Assembly (NCBI GenBank): GCA_007129695.1
Contig: SKVA01000400.1
Span: 1-8,322, forward strand
Length of the DNA: 8,322 bases
From: Spirochaetaceae bacterium
GTDB taxonomy: Bacteria > Spirochaetota > Spirochaetia > DSM-27196 > SLST01
Direction: 5' to 3'
The position numbers were made by a program, and so were the translations under genes. The notes under the pieces are model-generated. The model was not told the DNA's origin and did not search any database. It saw nothing but the letters and a program-made list of their open reading frames with translations. Of the stretch, positions 1 through 6,880 are shown in pieces. Position 1 is the first letter of the stretch. Each line of letters begins with the position of its first letter.

Positions 1-626
1 AGGCGTTCGGCGGTCACCGGGTGGCGCGTACCGCCGGCGTAGACTCCGACGTAGTCGTACTGCGTGCCATCGGACAGGAGCTGGCCGCCGTGGTAGCCGT
101 CGCCGTCTTCGATGATGAACGCGGCCGCGCCGTCGGCGAAGATCGAGTAGCCGAAGACGTCGCCGGGACGAACGTACGCGGGCATATTGTAGAGCCCGAC
201 GACGCACGCGTAGCGGATCGCGCGATCGGCCTTCACGAGCGCCTGCGCGGTGTGGAGCGCTGCGACGAAGCTCGAGCAGCTCGCGTTCACGTCGAATGTG
301 CCGGTGTAGCGCTGACCACCCTGGATCCGCCCCTGAAGGATCATACTGGTCGCCGGCGAGATGTACTCGGGCGTGTCGGTCGCGACGATAAAGAGGCCGA
401 TCTCCTGCGGGTCGATACCGGCACGCTCGATCGCGTCGCGCGCGGCCTTTTCCGCGAAGTCCGCGGACGTTTCGTCGATCCCGCGCAGGTGCGCGATGTG
501 ACGGCGCGCGATGCCGAGCTTCGCCTCGGTTCGATCGGCGTCGAACTCGATGCCGGCGAGCTTCATGAGCTCGGCATTATCAATGGGTTCACCCGGGACG
601 TAGAGACCGGTGGCTACGATGTTCAT
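1..626 (-). CDS. FabH-like 3-oxoacyl-ACP synthase III family protein (partial, C-terminus beyond window)
   Basis: The first 208 residues of a thiolase-superfamily condensing enzyme are present; the rest lies beyond the left edge. The motif DVNASCSSFVAAL (about residues 112-124) carries the expected nucleophilic cysteine, Cys117. FADGAAAFII (about 163-172) matches the FGDGAGA stretch of FabH proteins. The family joins an acyl thioester to a second acyl group or transfers acyl groups. The catalytic His and Asn lie in the missing half, so activity cannot be judged. The ATG at 626 is chosen because MNIVATGLYVPG is a typical family N-terminus and AGGAG lies 7 nt upstream. This ATG overlaps the TGA of the regulator gene (ATGA), which points to translational coupling. 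The protein differs clearly from the other FabH-like protein in this window (SCSSF against MCGSM at the nucleophile), so it is not a recent duplicate. HMG-CoA synthase is less likely. Family assignment is confident; substrate is unknown. Confidence 0.88.
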   Translation of the reverse strand, partial: MNIVATGLYVPGEPIDNAELMKLAGIEFDADRTEAKLGIARRHIAHLRGIDETSADFAEKAARDAIERAGIDPQEIGLFIVATDTPEYISPATSMILQGRIQGGQRYTGTFDVNASCSSFVAALHTAQALVKADRAIRYACVVGLYNMPAYVRPGDVFGYSIFADGAAAFIIEDGDGYHGGQLLSDGTQYDYVGVYAGGTRHPVTAER

Positions 627-1735
627 GGACGTACTCCTGTGCACATCAGGCTGGTGAGCTCGGCGATGAAGGTGGGAATGTCGAGTATCCTGCGGTTCAG
701 GAGCGCTTCGATCCCGACGTAGTGCGACAGACCCATCAGGAAGTTCGCGGCGACCCGCCGCTCGGCTTCGTCGGCAAACGGCAGGTTCTCCATGTACCCC
801 GCTTCGAACGCGTCGTAATAGCGGCTGACCCACGGCTTCGCGACGAACTCGGCCTCACGGACGAGCGAGTAGTACTCCGGGTGGCCGTTGAAGTAGGCAA
901 GGAAGTGCCAGACGCCGAACGCCTCCTGCTCGAGCCGCGTCGGGTGCGTCCGCGCCTGGTCGCTCAGGTAGTGGCGCGTCTGTCGGCCGATCTGCTCGAC
1001 AATGACCGACAGGAACTCTTCCTTGCTGCTGAAGTAGCTGTAGAAGGTGCCGACTGCCAGGCCCGTCTCGCGTGCTATGTCGGCGACGCCGATCTCGTGG
1101 TACGCGCGCTGACCGATCAGCCGCATCCCGTTACGGACCAGGCGACCGCGGCTGTCGGTCGGCTCCTCCTCATCGATTGCCGGGAAATCGGGTGGTACCA
1201 CGACGCGGGGGGCGGCGTCGGCAGCATCGGGAAAGACGCCGCCGAGCACGAGCCGCGCGATCAGACCGGCATGACGGTCGAGCCCGTCGTAGATCGCGCG
1301 CGTCGAGTTGAACCGTAGCCCTGAGATTGCGTAGAGGTACTCGGCCTCGCTCACCGGGCGGCCGAAGACCTCACGGCACGACCTGCGGTAGACGTCGCGC
1401 AGTCGTTCCTCGTACTCGGGGTAGCGGTACTGCGCCTCGCGAAAGAGCGTGACCATCGGGGTGTGGTGCACGCCCGCGTTGAAGACGGCGGTACAGAGGT
1501 GGAGCATCCGATCGTCGACCGTCGCTCCGTCGATCCCGGTGACTTCGGACTCGAAGACCGTCAGGAACTCGTCGACGAGCGCGCGCACGAGTTCTTCCTT
1601 GCTGCGGTAGTAGCGATAGAACACGCCGTTCGATACGCCCGCCGCGCGGCAAACCTCGGCGACCGACACGGTCTCGAACCAACGACCCGAGAAGAGTTTG
1701 AGCGCCGCGTCGCGAATCTTCTCGGGCGTCCCCAT
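623..1735 (-). CDS. Tandem (double-domain) TetR/AcrR-family transcriptional regulator
   Basis: At 370 residues this is about twice the usual TetR length (around 200). It contains two full TetR units. The first DNA-binding domain spans about residues 5-51, with helix-turn-helix SVAEVCRAAGVSNGVFYRYY. The second spans about 197-243, with GVADIARETGLAVGTFYSYF. Each is followed by an all-helical ligand-domain-like stretch (about 52-168 and 244-365). The two stretches carry similar signatures: TLFREAQYRYPEYEERLRDV against SLVREAEFVAKPWVSRYYDA. A proline- and acid-rich linker (about 169-195) joins the halves. TetR proteins normally dimerise, so this chain may act as a built-in dimer; that is inference. 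The ATG at 1735 has GGAGG 7 nt upstream, only 2 bp after the hydrolase stop, and the 3' end overlaps the next gene by 4 bp. Being embedded in the operon suggests it controls these genes and responds to the substrate or an acyl-CoA intermediate. Confidence 0.93.
   Translation of the reverse strand: MGTPEKIRDAALKLFSGRWFETVSVAEVCRAAGVSNGVFYRYYRSKEELVRALVDEFLTVFESEVTGIDGATVDDRMLHLCTAVFNAGVHHTPMVTLFREAQYRYPEYEERLRDVYRRSCREVFGRPVSEAEYLYAISGLRFNSTRAIYDGLDRHAGLIARLVLGGVFPDAADAAPRVVVPPDFPAIDEEEPTDSRGRLVRNGMRLIGQRAYHEIGVADIARETGLAVGTFYSYFSSKEEFLSVIVEQIGRQTRHYLSDQARTHPTRLEQEAFGVWHFLAYFNGHPEYYSLVREAEFVAKPWVSRYYDAFEAGYMENLPFADEAERRVAANFLMGLSHYVGIEALLNRRILDIPTFIAELTSLMCTGVRP
634..638 (-). promoter_or_regulatory. 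Ribosome binding site of the partial FabH-like gene
   Basis: AGGAG lies 7 nt before the ATG at 626, within the last codons of the TetR gene. It supports this start and the ATGA stop-start overlap. Confidence 0.7.
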
Positions 1736-1737
1736 CG

Positions 1738-2526
1738 CTACGCCTCCGCGGTCCGGGGGCGCAGCAGCTCATCGAGCGCCGCGTGGAACCGCTCGGGCTG
1801 TTCGACCATCGGCGAGTGCCCGCACCCGGTGAAGGTGTGAACCGCAGCGCCGAAGAACGCGGCGGTGTCGGCGGCACGCTGCTCGGTGATGAGCGGGTCG
1901 CCGTCCCCGCGCATGACGTGCACCGGCACGCTCGCGCCCTTCAGGCGCTCGCGGTAGTCGGCGCGCCCGAGCTCGTCGGCGTGCCCGATGAAGCAGTCGC
2001 GGTTCATCTTCCACGCGTCGTCGACCAGGAGCGCAAACAAGCCGTCGTCGGTCAGCGTGGGCACGACTCCCTTGAGCGCCGCGGCCAGGACGGCCTTGTC
2101 CGCCTTGTACGCCTCAATCGCGGGGTGGTACGCGGCGGGCGTGACGAGTCCCTCGACCGGCGACGAGTCTACCAGGATCAGCCGCTCCACCAGCGCCGGC
2201 CGCGCGCACAGCAGCTCCATCGCGACCGCGCCGCCCAGGCTGTGGCCAACCACCGCGGCGGTCGTGACGCCGAGCTCGTCGCAGATCGCGCCGGTCCAGT
2301 CGGCGTACGCTGCCATCGACCACTGTGCGATGTGATCGCTCTGTCCGAAGTTCGGGAGGTCGGGCGCGACCGCGCGGCCGGGGTAGTCGGCAAGGAGCGA
2401 CTCGAACCAGCGACCGCTCCCCAGGTTGCCGTGGATGCAGAGGAGCGTCGGCCACGACGCGTCGCGCGGATCGGTCGACCGGATGTGGATCGATTTCCCG
2501 CGTACGTCGATCGTGCGCTCGTTCAT
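1738..2526 (-). CDS. Alpha/beta hydrolase
   Basis: This 262-residue protein has the standard alpha/beta hydrolase layout. The oxyanion-hole motif HGN is at 32-34. The nucleophile elbow GHSLGG places Ser96. The acid is probably Asp210 in RGDGDPLI, and the catalytic histidine is His237 in GCGHSPMVEQPE, followed by a typical PERF ending. There is no signal peptide, so it acts in the cytoplasm. The family covers esterases, thioesterases, C-C bond hydrolases and lactonases, and sequence alone does not choose among them. Between a thiolase and a regulator in an acyl-CoA operon, a thioesterase, ester hydrolase or beta-ketone hydrolase role is plausible, but this is inference. The ATG at 2526 overlaps the thiolase stop as ATGA and has only a weak Shine-Dalgarno (a GGGG tract), so translation probably depends on coupling to the thiolase gene. 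Confidence 0.92.
   Translation of the reverse strand: MNERTIDVRGKSIHIRSTDPRDASWPTLLCIHGNLGSGRWFESLLADYPGRAVAPDLPNFGQSDHIAQWSMAAYADWTGAICDELGVTTAAVVGHSLGGAVAMELLCARPALVERLILVDSSPVEGLVTPAAYHPAIEAYKADKAVLAAALKGVVPTLTDDGLFALLVDDAWKMNRDCFIGHADELGRADYRERLKGASVPVHVMRGDGDPLITEQRAADTAAFFGAAVHTFTGCGHSPMVEQPERFHAALDELLRPRTAEA
1743..1747 (-). promoter_or_regulatory. Ribosome binding site of the double TetR gene
   Basis: GGAGG lies 7 nt before the ATG at 1735, inside the final codons of the hydrolase gene. The regulator thus has its own good translation signal while being only 2 bp from the upstream stop. Confidence 0.7.
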
Positions 2527-3734
2527 CGTGTGCCCCGCTTCACGATGAGCGCGGTGCCCATGCCACCGCCGATACAGAGCGACGCCAATCCGTTCGACGC
2601 GCCGCGACGAACCATCTCATGGAGCAGCGTCACGGTGATCCGAGCGCCGCTCGCGCCGATCGGGTGGCCCAGCGCGATCGCGCCGCCGTTGACGTTCGTT
2701 CGGTCCATGAGCGCGTCGACCGTCTCGCCGTGCTCGGCGGCGAGCTCGGTAAGGACCCCCAGGCTCTGCGCGGCGAACGCCTCGTTGAGCTCGATGAGCT
2801 CGATGCCGGCAAGCGACAGTCCCGCCTTGGTGAGCGCCTTGCGAATCGCCGGGACCGGTCCGAGCCCCATGTACGCGGGGTCGAGCGCGGCCTGCGACCA
2901 CGCGACGAGCTCGGCTATCGGCGTGAGCCCGTACTCGTTCACCGCGCGTTCGGACGCGAGGAGGAGCGCGGCCGCGCCGTCGTTGATCCCCGATGCGTTC
3001 CCAGCGGTCACGGTACCTTCGGGGTCAAACGCGGGCCGAAGCCCGGCGAGCGCCTCTGCGGTAGTCTCCGGGCGGATGTGTTCGTCGGCGTCGACCACGA
3101 CGGTCTTCTTGCGCTCCTGTACTTCCACGCCGACGATCTCCGCGGTGAATCGGCCCGCCTGACGCGCGTCGGCCGCGCGTCGCTGGCTTTCGGCCGCGAA
3201 GACGTCCTGCGCTTCGCGGCTGATTCCGTGCTTCTTCGCGATGTTCTCCGCGGTCACGCCCATGTGGTAGGTGTTGAAGACGTCGGTCAGGCCGTCCTGC
3301 AGGATGCTGTCCTCCATCGCAAGCGCGCCGAGCTTGTTCCCCCACCGCGCCGCGGCCGAAACGGTGAACGGCGCCATGCTCATGTTCTCCATCCCCGCCG
3401 CGACGGTGAGGTTCGCATCCCCGAGGCGGATCGCGTCGGCGGCGAGCATGATCGACTTCATCCCGCTGCCGCAGAGGATGTTGACCGAGTACGCGGGAAC
3501 CGAATCGGGCACCCCGGCGTAGATCGACGCCTGACGGCCCGGCCCCATGCCCTGCCCGCTTCCGATCACGTTACCGACGATCACCTCATCGATCGAGCCG
3601 GGCTCGACACCGGCATCGTCGATGACCGCGCGGATCGCCTGCGCTGCGAGCCGCGTCGCCGGCGTGGTCTTGAACCCGCCGCCGAACGCCCCGATCGCGG
3701 TTCTGCGCGCCGCGACGATGTAAACCTTGTTCAT
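2523..3734 (-). CDS. Acetyl-CoA acetyltransferase-type thiolase
   Basis: This is a full-length thiolase of 403 residues, close to the roughly 390-400 usual for the AtoB/PhaA group. The acylated cysteine is Cys88 in NILCGSGMKS. NEAFA is at 317-321. The signature NVNGGAIALGHPIGASG (347-363) contains His357, and the second catalytic cysteine is Cys387 in CIGGGMG. All catalytic residues are present. Such enzymes either condense two acetyl-CoA to acetoacetyl-CoA or cleave 3-oxoacyl-CoA with CoA; the direction depends on context. Next to an SDR and a CoA-transferase, thiolytic cleavage as the last step of a degradative route, or acetoacetyl-CoA handling, is likely. The ATG at 3734 has a perfect AGGAGG 5 nt upstream, lying 9 bp after the CoA-transferase gene. 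It ends overlapping the hydrolase start by 4 bp. The exact chain-length specificity cannot be read from sequence. Confidence 0.95.
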   Translation of the reverse strand: MNKVYIVAARRTAIGAFGGGFKTTPATRLAAQAIRAVIDDAGVEPGSIDEVIVGNVIGSGQGMGPGRQASIYAGVPDSVPAYSVNILCGSGMKSIMLAADAIRLGDANLTVAAGMENMSMAPFTVSAAARWGNKLGALAMEDSILQDGLTDVFNTYHMGVTAENIAKKHGISREAQDVFAAESQRRAADARQAGRFTAEIVGVEVQERKKTVVVDADEHIRPETTAEALAGLRPAFDPEGTVTAGNASGINDGAAALLLASERAVNEYGLTPIAELVAWSQAALDPAYMGLGPVPAIRKALTKAGLSLAGIELIELNEAFAAQSLGVLTELAAEHGETVDALMDRTNVNGGAIALGHPIGASGARITVTLLHEMVRRGASNGLASLCIGGGMGTALIVKRGTR

Positions 3735-3739
3735 CTATC

Positions 3740-3745
3740 CCTCCT
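3740..3745 (-). promoter_or_regulatory. Perfect ribosome binding site of the thiolase gene, overlapping the upstream stop codon
   Basis: AGGAGG lies 5 nt before the ATG at 3734. Its first two bases are also the last two bases of the CoA-transferase TAG stop (TAGGAGG). Ribosomes finishing the transferase therefore end on the thiolase binding site, which favours balanced, coupled translation. Confidence 0.8.
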
Positions 3746-5063
3746 ACAGGTAGCCGAGCTTCTCCGCCGCGGCGGTGAGCTCGGCACGGAAGTCCGGATG
3801 CGCGATCGAGATGAGAGAGCGCGCGCGCTCGCTCACCGTGCGCCCCAGGAGCTGGACCGCGCCGTACTCGGTCGCGACCCAGTCCAGGTCCTGCCGCGGC
3901 ACGGTCACCGCCGAGCCCTCGGGCAGCATCGGCACGATCGTCGTGAGCGTTCCGTTCTTCGCGGTCGACCGCAGCGCGATGATCCCCTTCCCGTTCTTCG
4001 CCTTCTGCGCGCCGCGATGCGTGTCGAGCTGCCCACCGGTCCCTGAGTACTGCACCGGCCCGAGCGACTCGGAACAGACCTGCCCGGTCAGATCGACGGT
4101 GATCGCGGTGTTGATACTCACCATGTTGTCGTTCTGCGCGATCACGTACGGATCGTTCACGTAGCTGCCGCGCAGCTCGAGCACCCCGGGGTTGTCGTTG
4201 AGCCAATCGTACATCCGTCGGCTGCCGAGCGCGAAGGTGAACACAAACTTGTTCGGCCACAACGACTTCTTGCGGTTCGTGATCGCGCCCGAATCGAAGA
4301 GGTCGATCATGCTCTCGGTGAACATCTCGGTATGGATTCCCAGGTCCTTCTTGTCCGACAGGAGCGCCGCGACGGCGTTCGGGATCCCTCCGATTCCGAT
4401 CTGGAGCGTCGCGCCGTCGCCGACCAGTCGCGCGATGTGCGACGCGATCTGCTGTTCGACCGGCCCGGGCGCAAGCACCGGGATCGTCGGAATATCGGCG
4501 TCGTGTTCGACGACCGCGTCGGCCTGGCTGATGTGCACCTGCGTATCGCCGTGGAGGAACGGGACCTTCCGGTTCACCTCGAGCACGACGATGTCGGCCG
4601 CGTCGATCATCTCGCCTTCGTACACGTTCGACAACCCCAGATTCAGGAACCCGGTCGCGTCGCTCATCGGCGTGACCGGTCCCCAGTAGACGACCGTCGC
4701 GCCTTCAGGCTTGAGCGCACGGATCTTGTTCCCACCCGCCTGGTGGAGATTATTAGGGATGAAGTCGACCAGCCTAAGCCTGAGCTTCGCCGCCCCGCGA
4801 TTCGACGGACCGAAGAACCAGTTCTCGTTCATGAAGCGACCCTGGTAGGTCGGATCTTCGCAGAACGGGTAGCTCTGCATGTTGAGGCACGACAGCACGC
4901 GGAGGTGCTCAAAGTGATCGGCGAACTCGTGGATCCGGGACATGAACCCCTGACTCTCCATCGACGCCATGCCCACGACGACCGCCGCGCGCTCAGGGAG
5001 CGATCGAATCACCTCGTCCATGCTGCGCACTCGTCCGTCGTACTCTGCCTTCCAGCTCGCCAT
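3744..5063 (-). CDS. Acetyl-CoA hydrolase/transferase family protein (Cat1/4-hydroxybutyrate CoA-transferase type)
   Basis: At 439 residues this matches the single-chain family I CoA-transferases related to 4-hydroxybutyrate CoA-transferase and butyryl-CoA:acetate CoA-transferase. The glycine loop GIGGIPNAV is at 223-231. LGIHTEM gives the expected catalytic glutamate Glu246, which in this family forms a glutamyl-CoA thioester. SGTGGQLD (340-347), DWVATEYGAVQLLGRT and ISIAHPDFR near the C-terminus are family hallmarks. It would move CoA between a short-chain acyl-CoA and a free carboxylate, often acetate, in the cytoplasm. In this operon it could activate an imported acid or recover CoA from a product; the substrate cannot be assigned. 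After Glu246 the sequence reads FTESMIDL, where I recall relatives more often having a Ser-Asp-Gly stretch; this is a possible specificity difference. The ATG at 5063 follows a 38-bp spacer that contains a tandem purine-rich repeat with a Shine-Dalgarno-like GGGAG 5 nt from the start. Confidence 0.92.
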   Translation of the reverse strand: MASWKAEYDGRVRSMDEVIRSLPERAAVVVGMASMESQGFMSRIHEFADHFEHLRVLSCLNMQSYPFCEDPTYQGRFMNENWFFGPSNRGAAKLRLRLVDFIPNNLHQAGGNKIRALKPEGATVVYWGPVTPMSDATGFLNLGLSNVYEGEMIDAADIVVLEVNRKVPFLHGDTQVHISQADAVVEHDADIPTIPVLAPGPVEQQIASHIARLVGDGATLQIGIGGIPNAVAALLSDKKDLGIHTEMFTESMIDLFDSGAITNRKKSLWPNKFVFTFALGSRRMYDWLNDNPGVLELRGSYVNDPYVIAQNDNMVSINTAITVDLTGQVCSESLGPVQYSGTGGQLDTHRGAQKAKNGKGIIALRSTAKNGTLTTIVPMLPEGSAVTVPRQDLDWVATEYGAVQLLGRTVSERARSLISIAHPDFRAELTAAAEKLGYL

Positions 5064-5064
5064 A

Positions 5065-5091
5065 CTCGCTCCCTACCCTCGCTCCCCTACC
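5065..5091 (-). repeat. Adjacent tandem repeat carrying a duplicated Shine-Dalgarno-like region
   Basis: In the transcript the spacer before the CoA-transferase gene reads GGTAGGGGAGCGAG followed at once by GGTAGGGAGCGAG. The two units of 14 and 13 nt differ only by one G. Each contains a GGAG core. The second unit places GGGAG 5 nt before the ATG at 5063; the first puts another 18-19 nt from the ATG. It looks like a short local duplication of the ribosome binding region. Confidence 0.75.
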
Positions 5092-5101
5092 TCAACCCGT
5101 C

Positions 5102-5839
5102 CTATATGACGAGGCCTCCATCGACGCTGATCACCTGCGCGGTGACGAAGCTCGCCGCGTCGCTCGCGAGCCAGAGCGCCGCGTTCGCGATGTCCTCGGG
5201 CTCGCCCATCCGGCCCAGGAGCGTCTTTGCGATCATTGCGTCCAGGATCTTCTCGGGGACCTTTTCGGTCATTGGCGTGCGGATGAAACCGGGCGCGATC
5301 GCGTTGACGCGTACCTTCGCGCCCTTGCGCGCGAACTCCTTCGCCCACGTCTTGGTCATCGACACAACGCCGCCCTTGGTCGCAGCATAGTTCGACTGGC
5401 CGACGTTCCCGGTGAGCGCGACGATGCTCGCCATGTTGATGACCGCCCCGTCGCCCTGCTCCATCATGAGCGGTCCGACCGCGCGCGCCATGTTGAAGAC
5501 GCCGGTGAGGTTGACCGCGATCACCGCGTTCCACTCGTCGTCGGTCATCTTCTGAATGAGGTTGTCGCGGGTGATCCCGGCGTTGTTCACCAGGACGTCG
5601 ATCCGCCCGGCCTCCGCGGCGATCCGCTCGACGGCGGCGTTCACCGCGGCGGAGTCGGTGACGTTGAGCACCACGCTCTTCACCGACGCGTACGTAGCGG
5701 TCACGTCATCGAAGCCGTCGAACCCCATGTCGATCGCGTACACCGCCTTCGCACCCGCCGCGGCGTACGTCTCGACGATCGTCCGCCCGATCCCTCGCGC
5801 GCCGCCGGTGACCACGCACACTTTTCCATCAAGCTTCAT
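5102..5839 (-). CDS. FabG/PhaB-like short-chain dehydrogenase/reductase (SDR)
   Basis: This is a classical SDR of 245 residues. The cofactor motif TGGARGIG is at 11-18 and NNAG at 85-88. The catalytic set is Asn110, Ser138, Tyr151 and Lys155 (SNYAATK). PGFIRTPM at 183-190 and the C-terminal VDGG complete the fold. NAGITRDNLI is close to FabG 3-oxoacyl reductases and acetoacetyl-CoA reductases. Asp37 after the second strand (YAID) may favour NAD(H), which would fit an oxidative role; this is inference. The likely reaction is interconversion of 3-hydroxyacyl and 3-oxoacyl thioesters, feeding the thiolase. The start is placed at 5839 because MKLDGKVCVVTGG is the normal N-terminus and GGAG sits 6 nt upstream. 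A longer in-frame ATG at 5896 would add 19 residues with no family similarity. The gene overlaps the upstream ketoacyl synthase gene by 11 bp, so the two are probably translated together. Confidence 0.93.
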   Translation of the reverse strand: MKLDGKVCVVTGGARGIGRTIVETYAAAGAKAVYAIDMGFDGFDDVTATYASVKSVVLNVTDSAAVNAAVERIAAEAGRIDVLVNNAGITRDNLIQKMTDDEWNAVIAVNLTGVFNMARAVGPLMMEQGDGAVINMASIVALTGNVGQSNYAATKGGVVSMTKTWAKEFARKGAKVRVNAIAPGFIRTPMTEKVPEKILDAMIAKTLLGRMGEPEDIANAALWLASDAASFVTAQVISVDGGLVI

Positions 5840-6848
5840 GCTTCTCTCCCCATTGCACGGTCGCCGCGGCCCAGACGAATCCGATGCCGGCGCCAACCAT
5901 CACGATGTTGTCTCCGTCCTTGATCTTCCCGCTCTTCAGCCCTTCGACGATCGATATGATCTGATCGTTCTGACCCACGTGGCCGTATTCGCTCAGGTAG
6001 GTCGTCTGCTCTTCGGTCAGCCCGAGTTCGCGGAGCACCAGATCGTGCGTGCTCCGCTTGAAGTGAAGGATCGCCAGGTAGTCGATCTCCTTGTCGGTGA
6101 GCCCCGCCTTGCGCAGGCTCTCCCGGATCACTGCGTAGAAGTTCGGAAGCGTACGCTCGCCGAGCTTCTGCTTGAAGCCCTCCACGTCGTCGATCACGAA
6201 GTGGAGCCGGTCCACGTCCTCGGGCTTCGGTGGCCAGTTCCGGCTTCCCGCTGCCTTCACGACGCAGTCGGTCGAGAAGCTTCCGTCGCCGCGAAACGCG
6301 GTGCCCCGGATGACGTTCCTGCTAACGCCGCGGCGGAGCAGCATCGCCGCCCCACCCGCGCCGATGTCGAACATGAAGGAGGTCTCCTTCACCGAGTAGT
6401 CGACCATGTCGCCGTTGCGGTAGCCGCTCACCAGGAGCACCGTCCGGTACTCCTCGTTCGCGACCATGAGGCTGCGCGCGACTTCCATACCGGCCATCAT
6501 GCTCCCGCACATGGCCTCCATATCGAAGCTCCACGCATTCACTGCGCCGATCGCATCGGCGACGTGGAGTCCGGCGAGCCAGTTGAGGTAGTCCTTGTGC
6601 TGCCCGCCGTTCCAGATCACGACGTCGATCTCGCCCGGATCGATTCCGGCCATCGCGATGGCGTTGTTCGCCGCCGCGATGCCCATCGCGCTCGTCGTGT
6701 CGTCGGGTCCGGGCACGGGCTTGCGGTCGACCCCGAACTTCTGCCTGATCACGTCCTCCGGAACTCCGGTGCGCACGGCGAGCTCGGCGGCGTCCATGTA
6801 CGTGGTCGGGAATGAGACTCCCAGCCCAATGATTCCTACGTCGGTCAT
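5829..6848 (-). CDS. FabH-like 3-oxoacyl-ACP synthase III family protein with altered catalytic triad
   Basis: This complete 339-residue protein has the ketoacyl synthase III fold. The N-terminus MTDVGIIGLGVSFP is typical, and the nucleophile is Cys114 in DMEAMCGSMMAGM. FDIGAGGAAMLL (160-171) matches the FGDGAGA region, and GAGIGFVWAAATVQW (319-333) is the characteristic C-terminal strand. The position of the FabH active-site histidine is His262 in LAILHFKRS, but the usual HQAN continuation is missing. The FabH asparagine (YGN) is replaced by His290 in YGHVGQND. It is therefore probably not a housekeeping FabH. It may condense or transfer acyl groups on CoA substrates; the actual reaction is unknown. 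It is the first enzyme gene after the binding-protein gene, 93 bp downstream of it, and overlaps the SDR gene by 11 bp. The Shine-Dalgarno is a weak GGGG tract 5 nt before the ATG at 6848. Confidence 0.88.
   Translation of the reverse strand: MTDVGIIGLGVSFPTTYMDAAELAVRTGVPEDVIRQKFGVDRKPVPGPDDTTSAMGIAAANNAIAMAGIDPGEIDVVIWNGGQHKDYLNWLAGLHVADAIGAVNAWSFDMEAMCGSMMAGMEVARSLMVANEEYRTVLLVSGYRNGDMVDYSVKETSFMFDIGAGGAAMLLRRGVSRNVIRGTAFRGDGSFSTDCVVKAAGSRNWPPKPEDVDRLHFVIDDVEGFKQKLGERTLPNFYAVIRESLRKAGLTDKEIDYLAILHFKRSTHDLVLRELGLTEEQTTYLSEYGHVGQNDQIISIVEGLKSGKIKDGDNIVMVGAGIGFVWAAATVQWGEKHEA
5846..5849 (-). promoter_or_regulatory. Ribosome binding site that decides the SDR start
   Basis: GGAG within a GGGGAGAG tract lies 6 nt upstream of the ATG at 5839 and inside the last codons of the ketoacyl synthase gene. 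It supports the 245-residue SDR rather than the longer form from 5896. Confidence 0.65.
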
Positions 6849-6880
6849 CGGTTCCCCAGTTTGCGGTGCGCTATGAACCG

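Noticed and set aside
1..626. HMG-CoA synthase as the identity of the partial left-edge gene
   Set aside because: The cysteine context NASCSSF and the FADGAAA stretch resemble FabH-type enzymes more than the ACYGGT-type motif of HMG-CoA synthases.
1783..3162. Plus-strand open frames opposite other genes (also 21-722, 722-1318, 4332-5390 and 5556-6815)
   Set aside because: All are antisense to genes with intact catalytic motifs, have no recognisable protein family and share the biased composition of mirror frames.
2325..4046. Long plus-strand open frame of 573 codons opposite the hydrolase, thiolase and CoA-transferase genes
   Set aside because: The translation is rich in Arg, Asp and Val with no recognisable domain, and it lies antisense to well-supported genes. 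Such frames are expected in GC-rich coding DNA.
5840..5896. Longer SDR start at 5896 adding 19 residues
   Set aside because: The extension lies wholly within the ketoacyl synthase coding region and has no family similarity. The internal ATG at 5839 begins at the normal SDR N-terminus and has its own Shine-Dalgarno.
1738..6848. Polyhydroxybutyrate synthesis operon (thiolase plus reductase)
   Set aside because: No PhaC synthase is present. The alpha/beta hydrolase has a serine nucleophile (GHSLGG) and is far shorter than PhaC, and the CoA-transferase and FabH-like genes do not fit.
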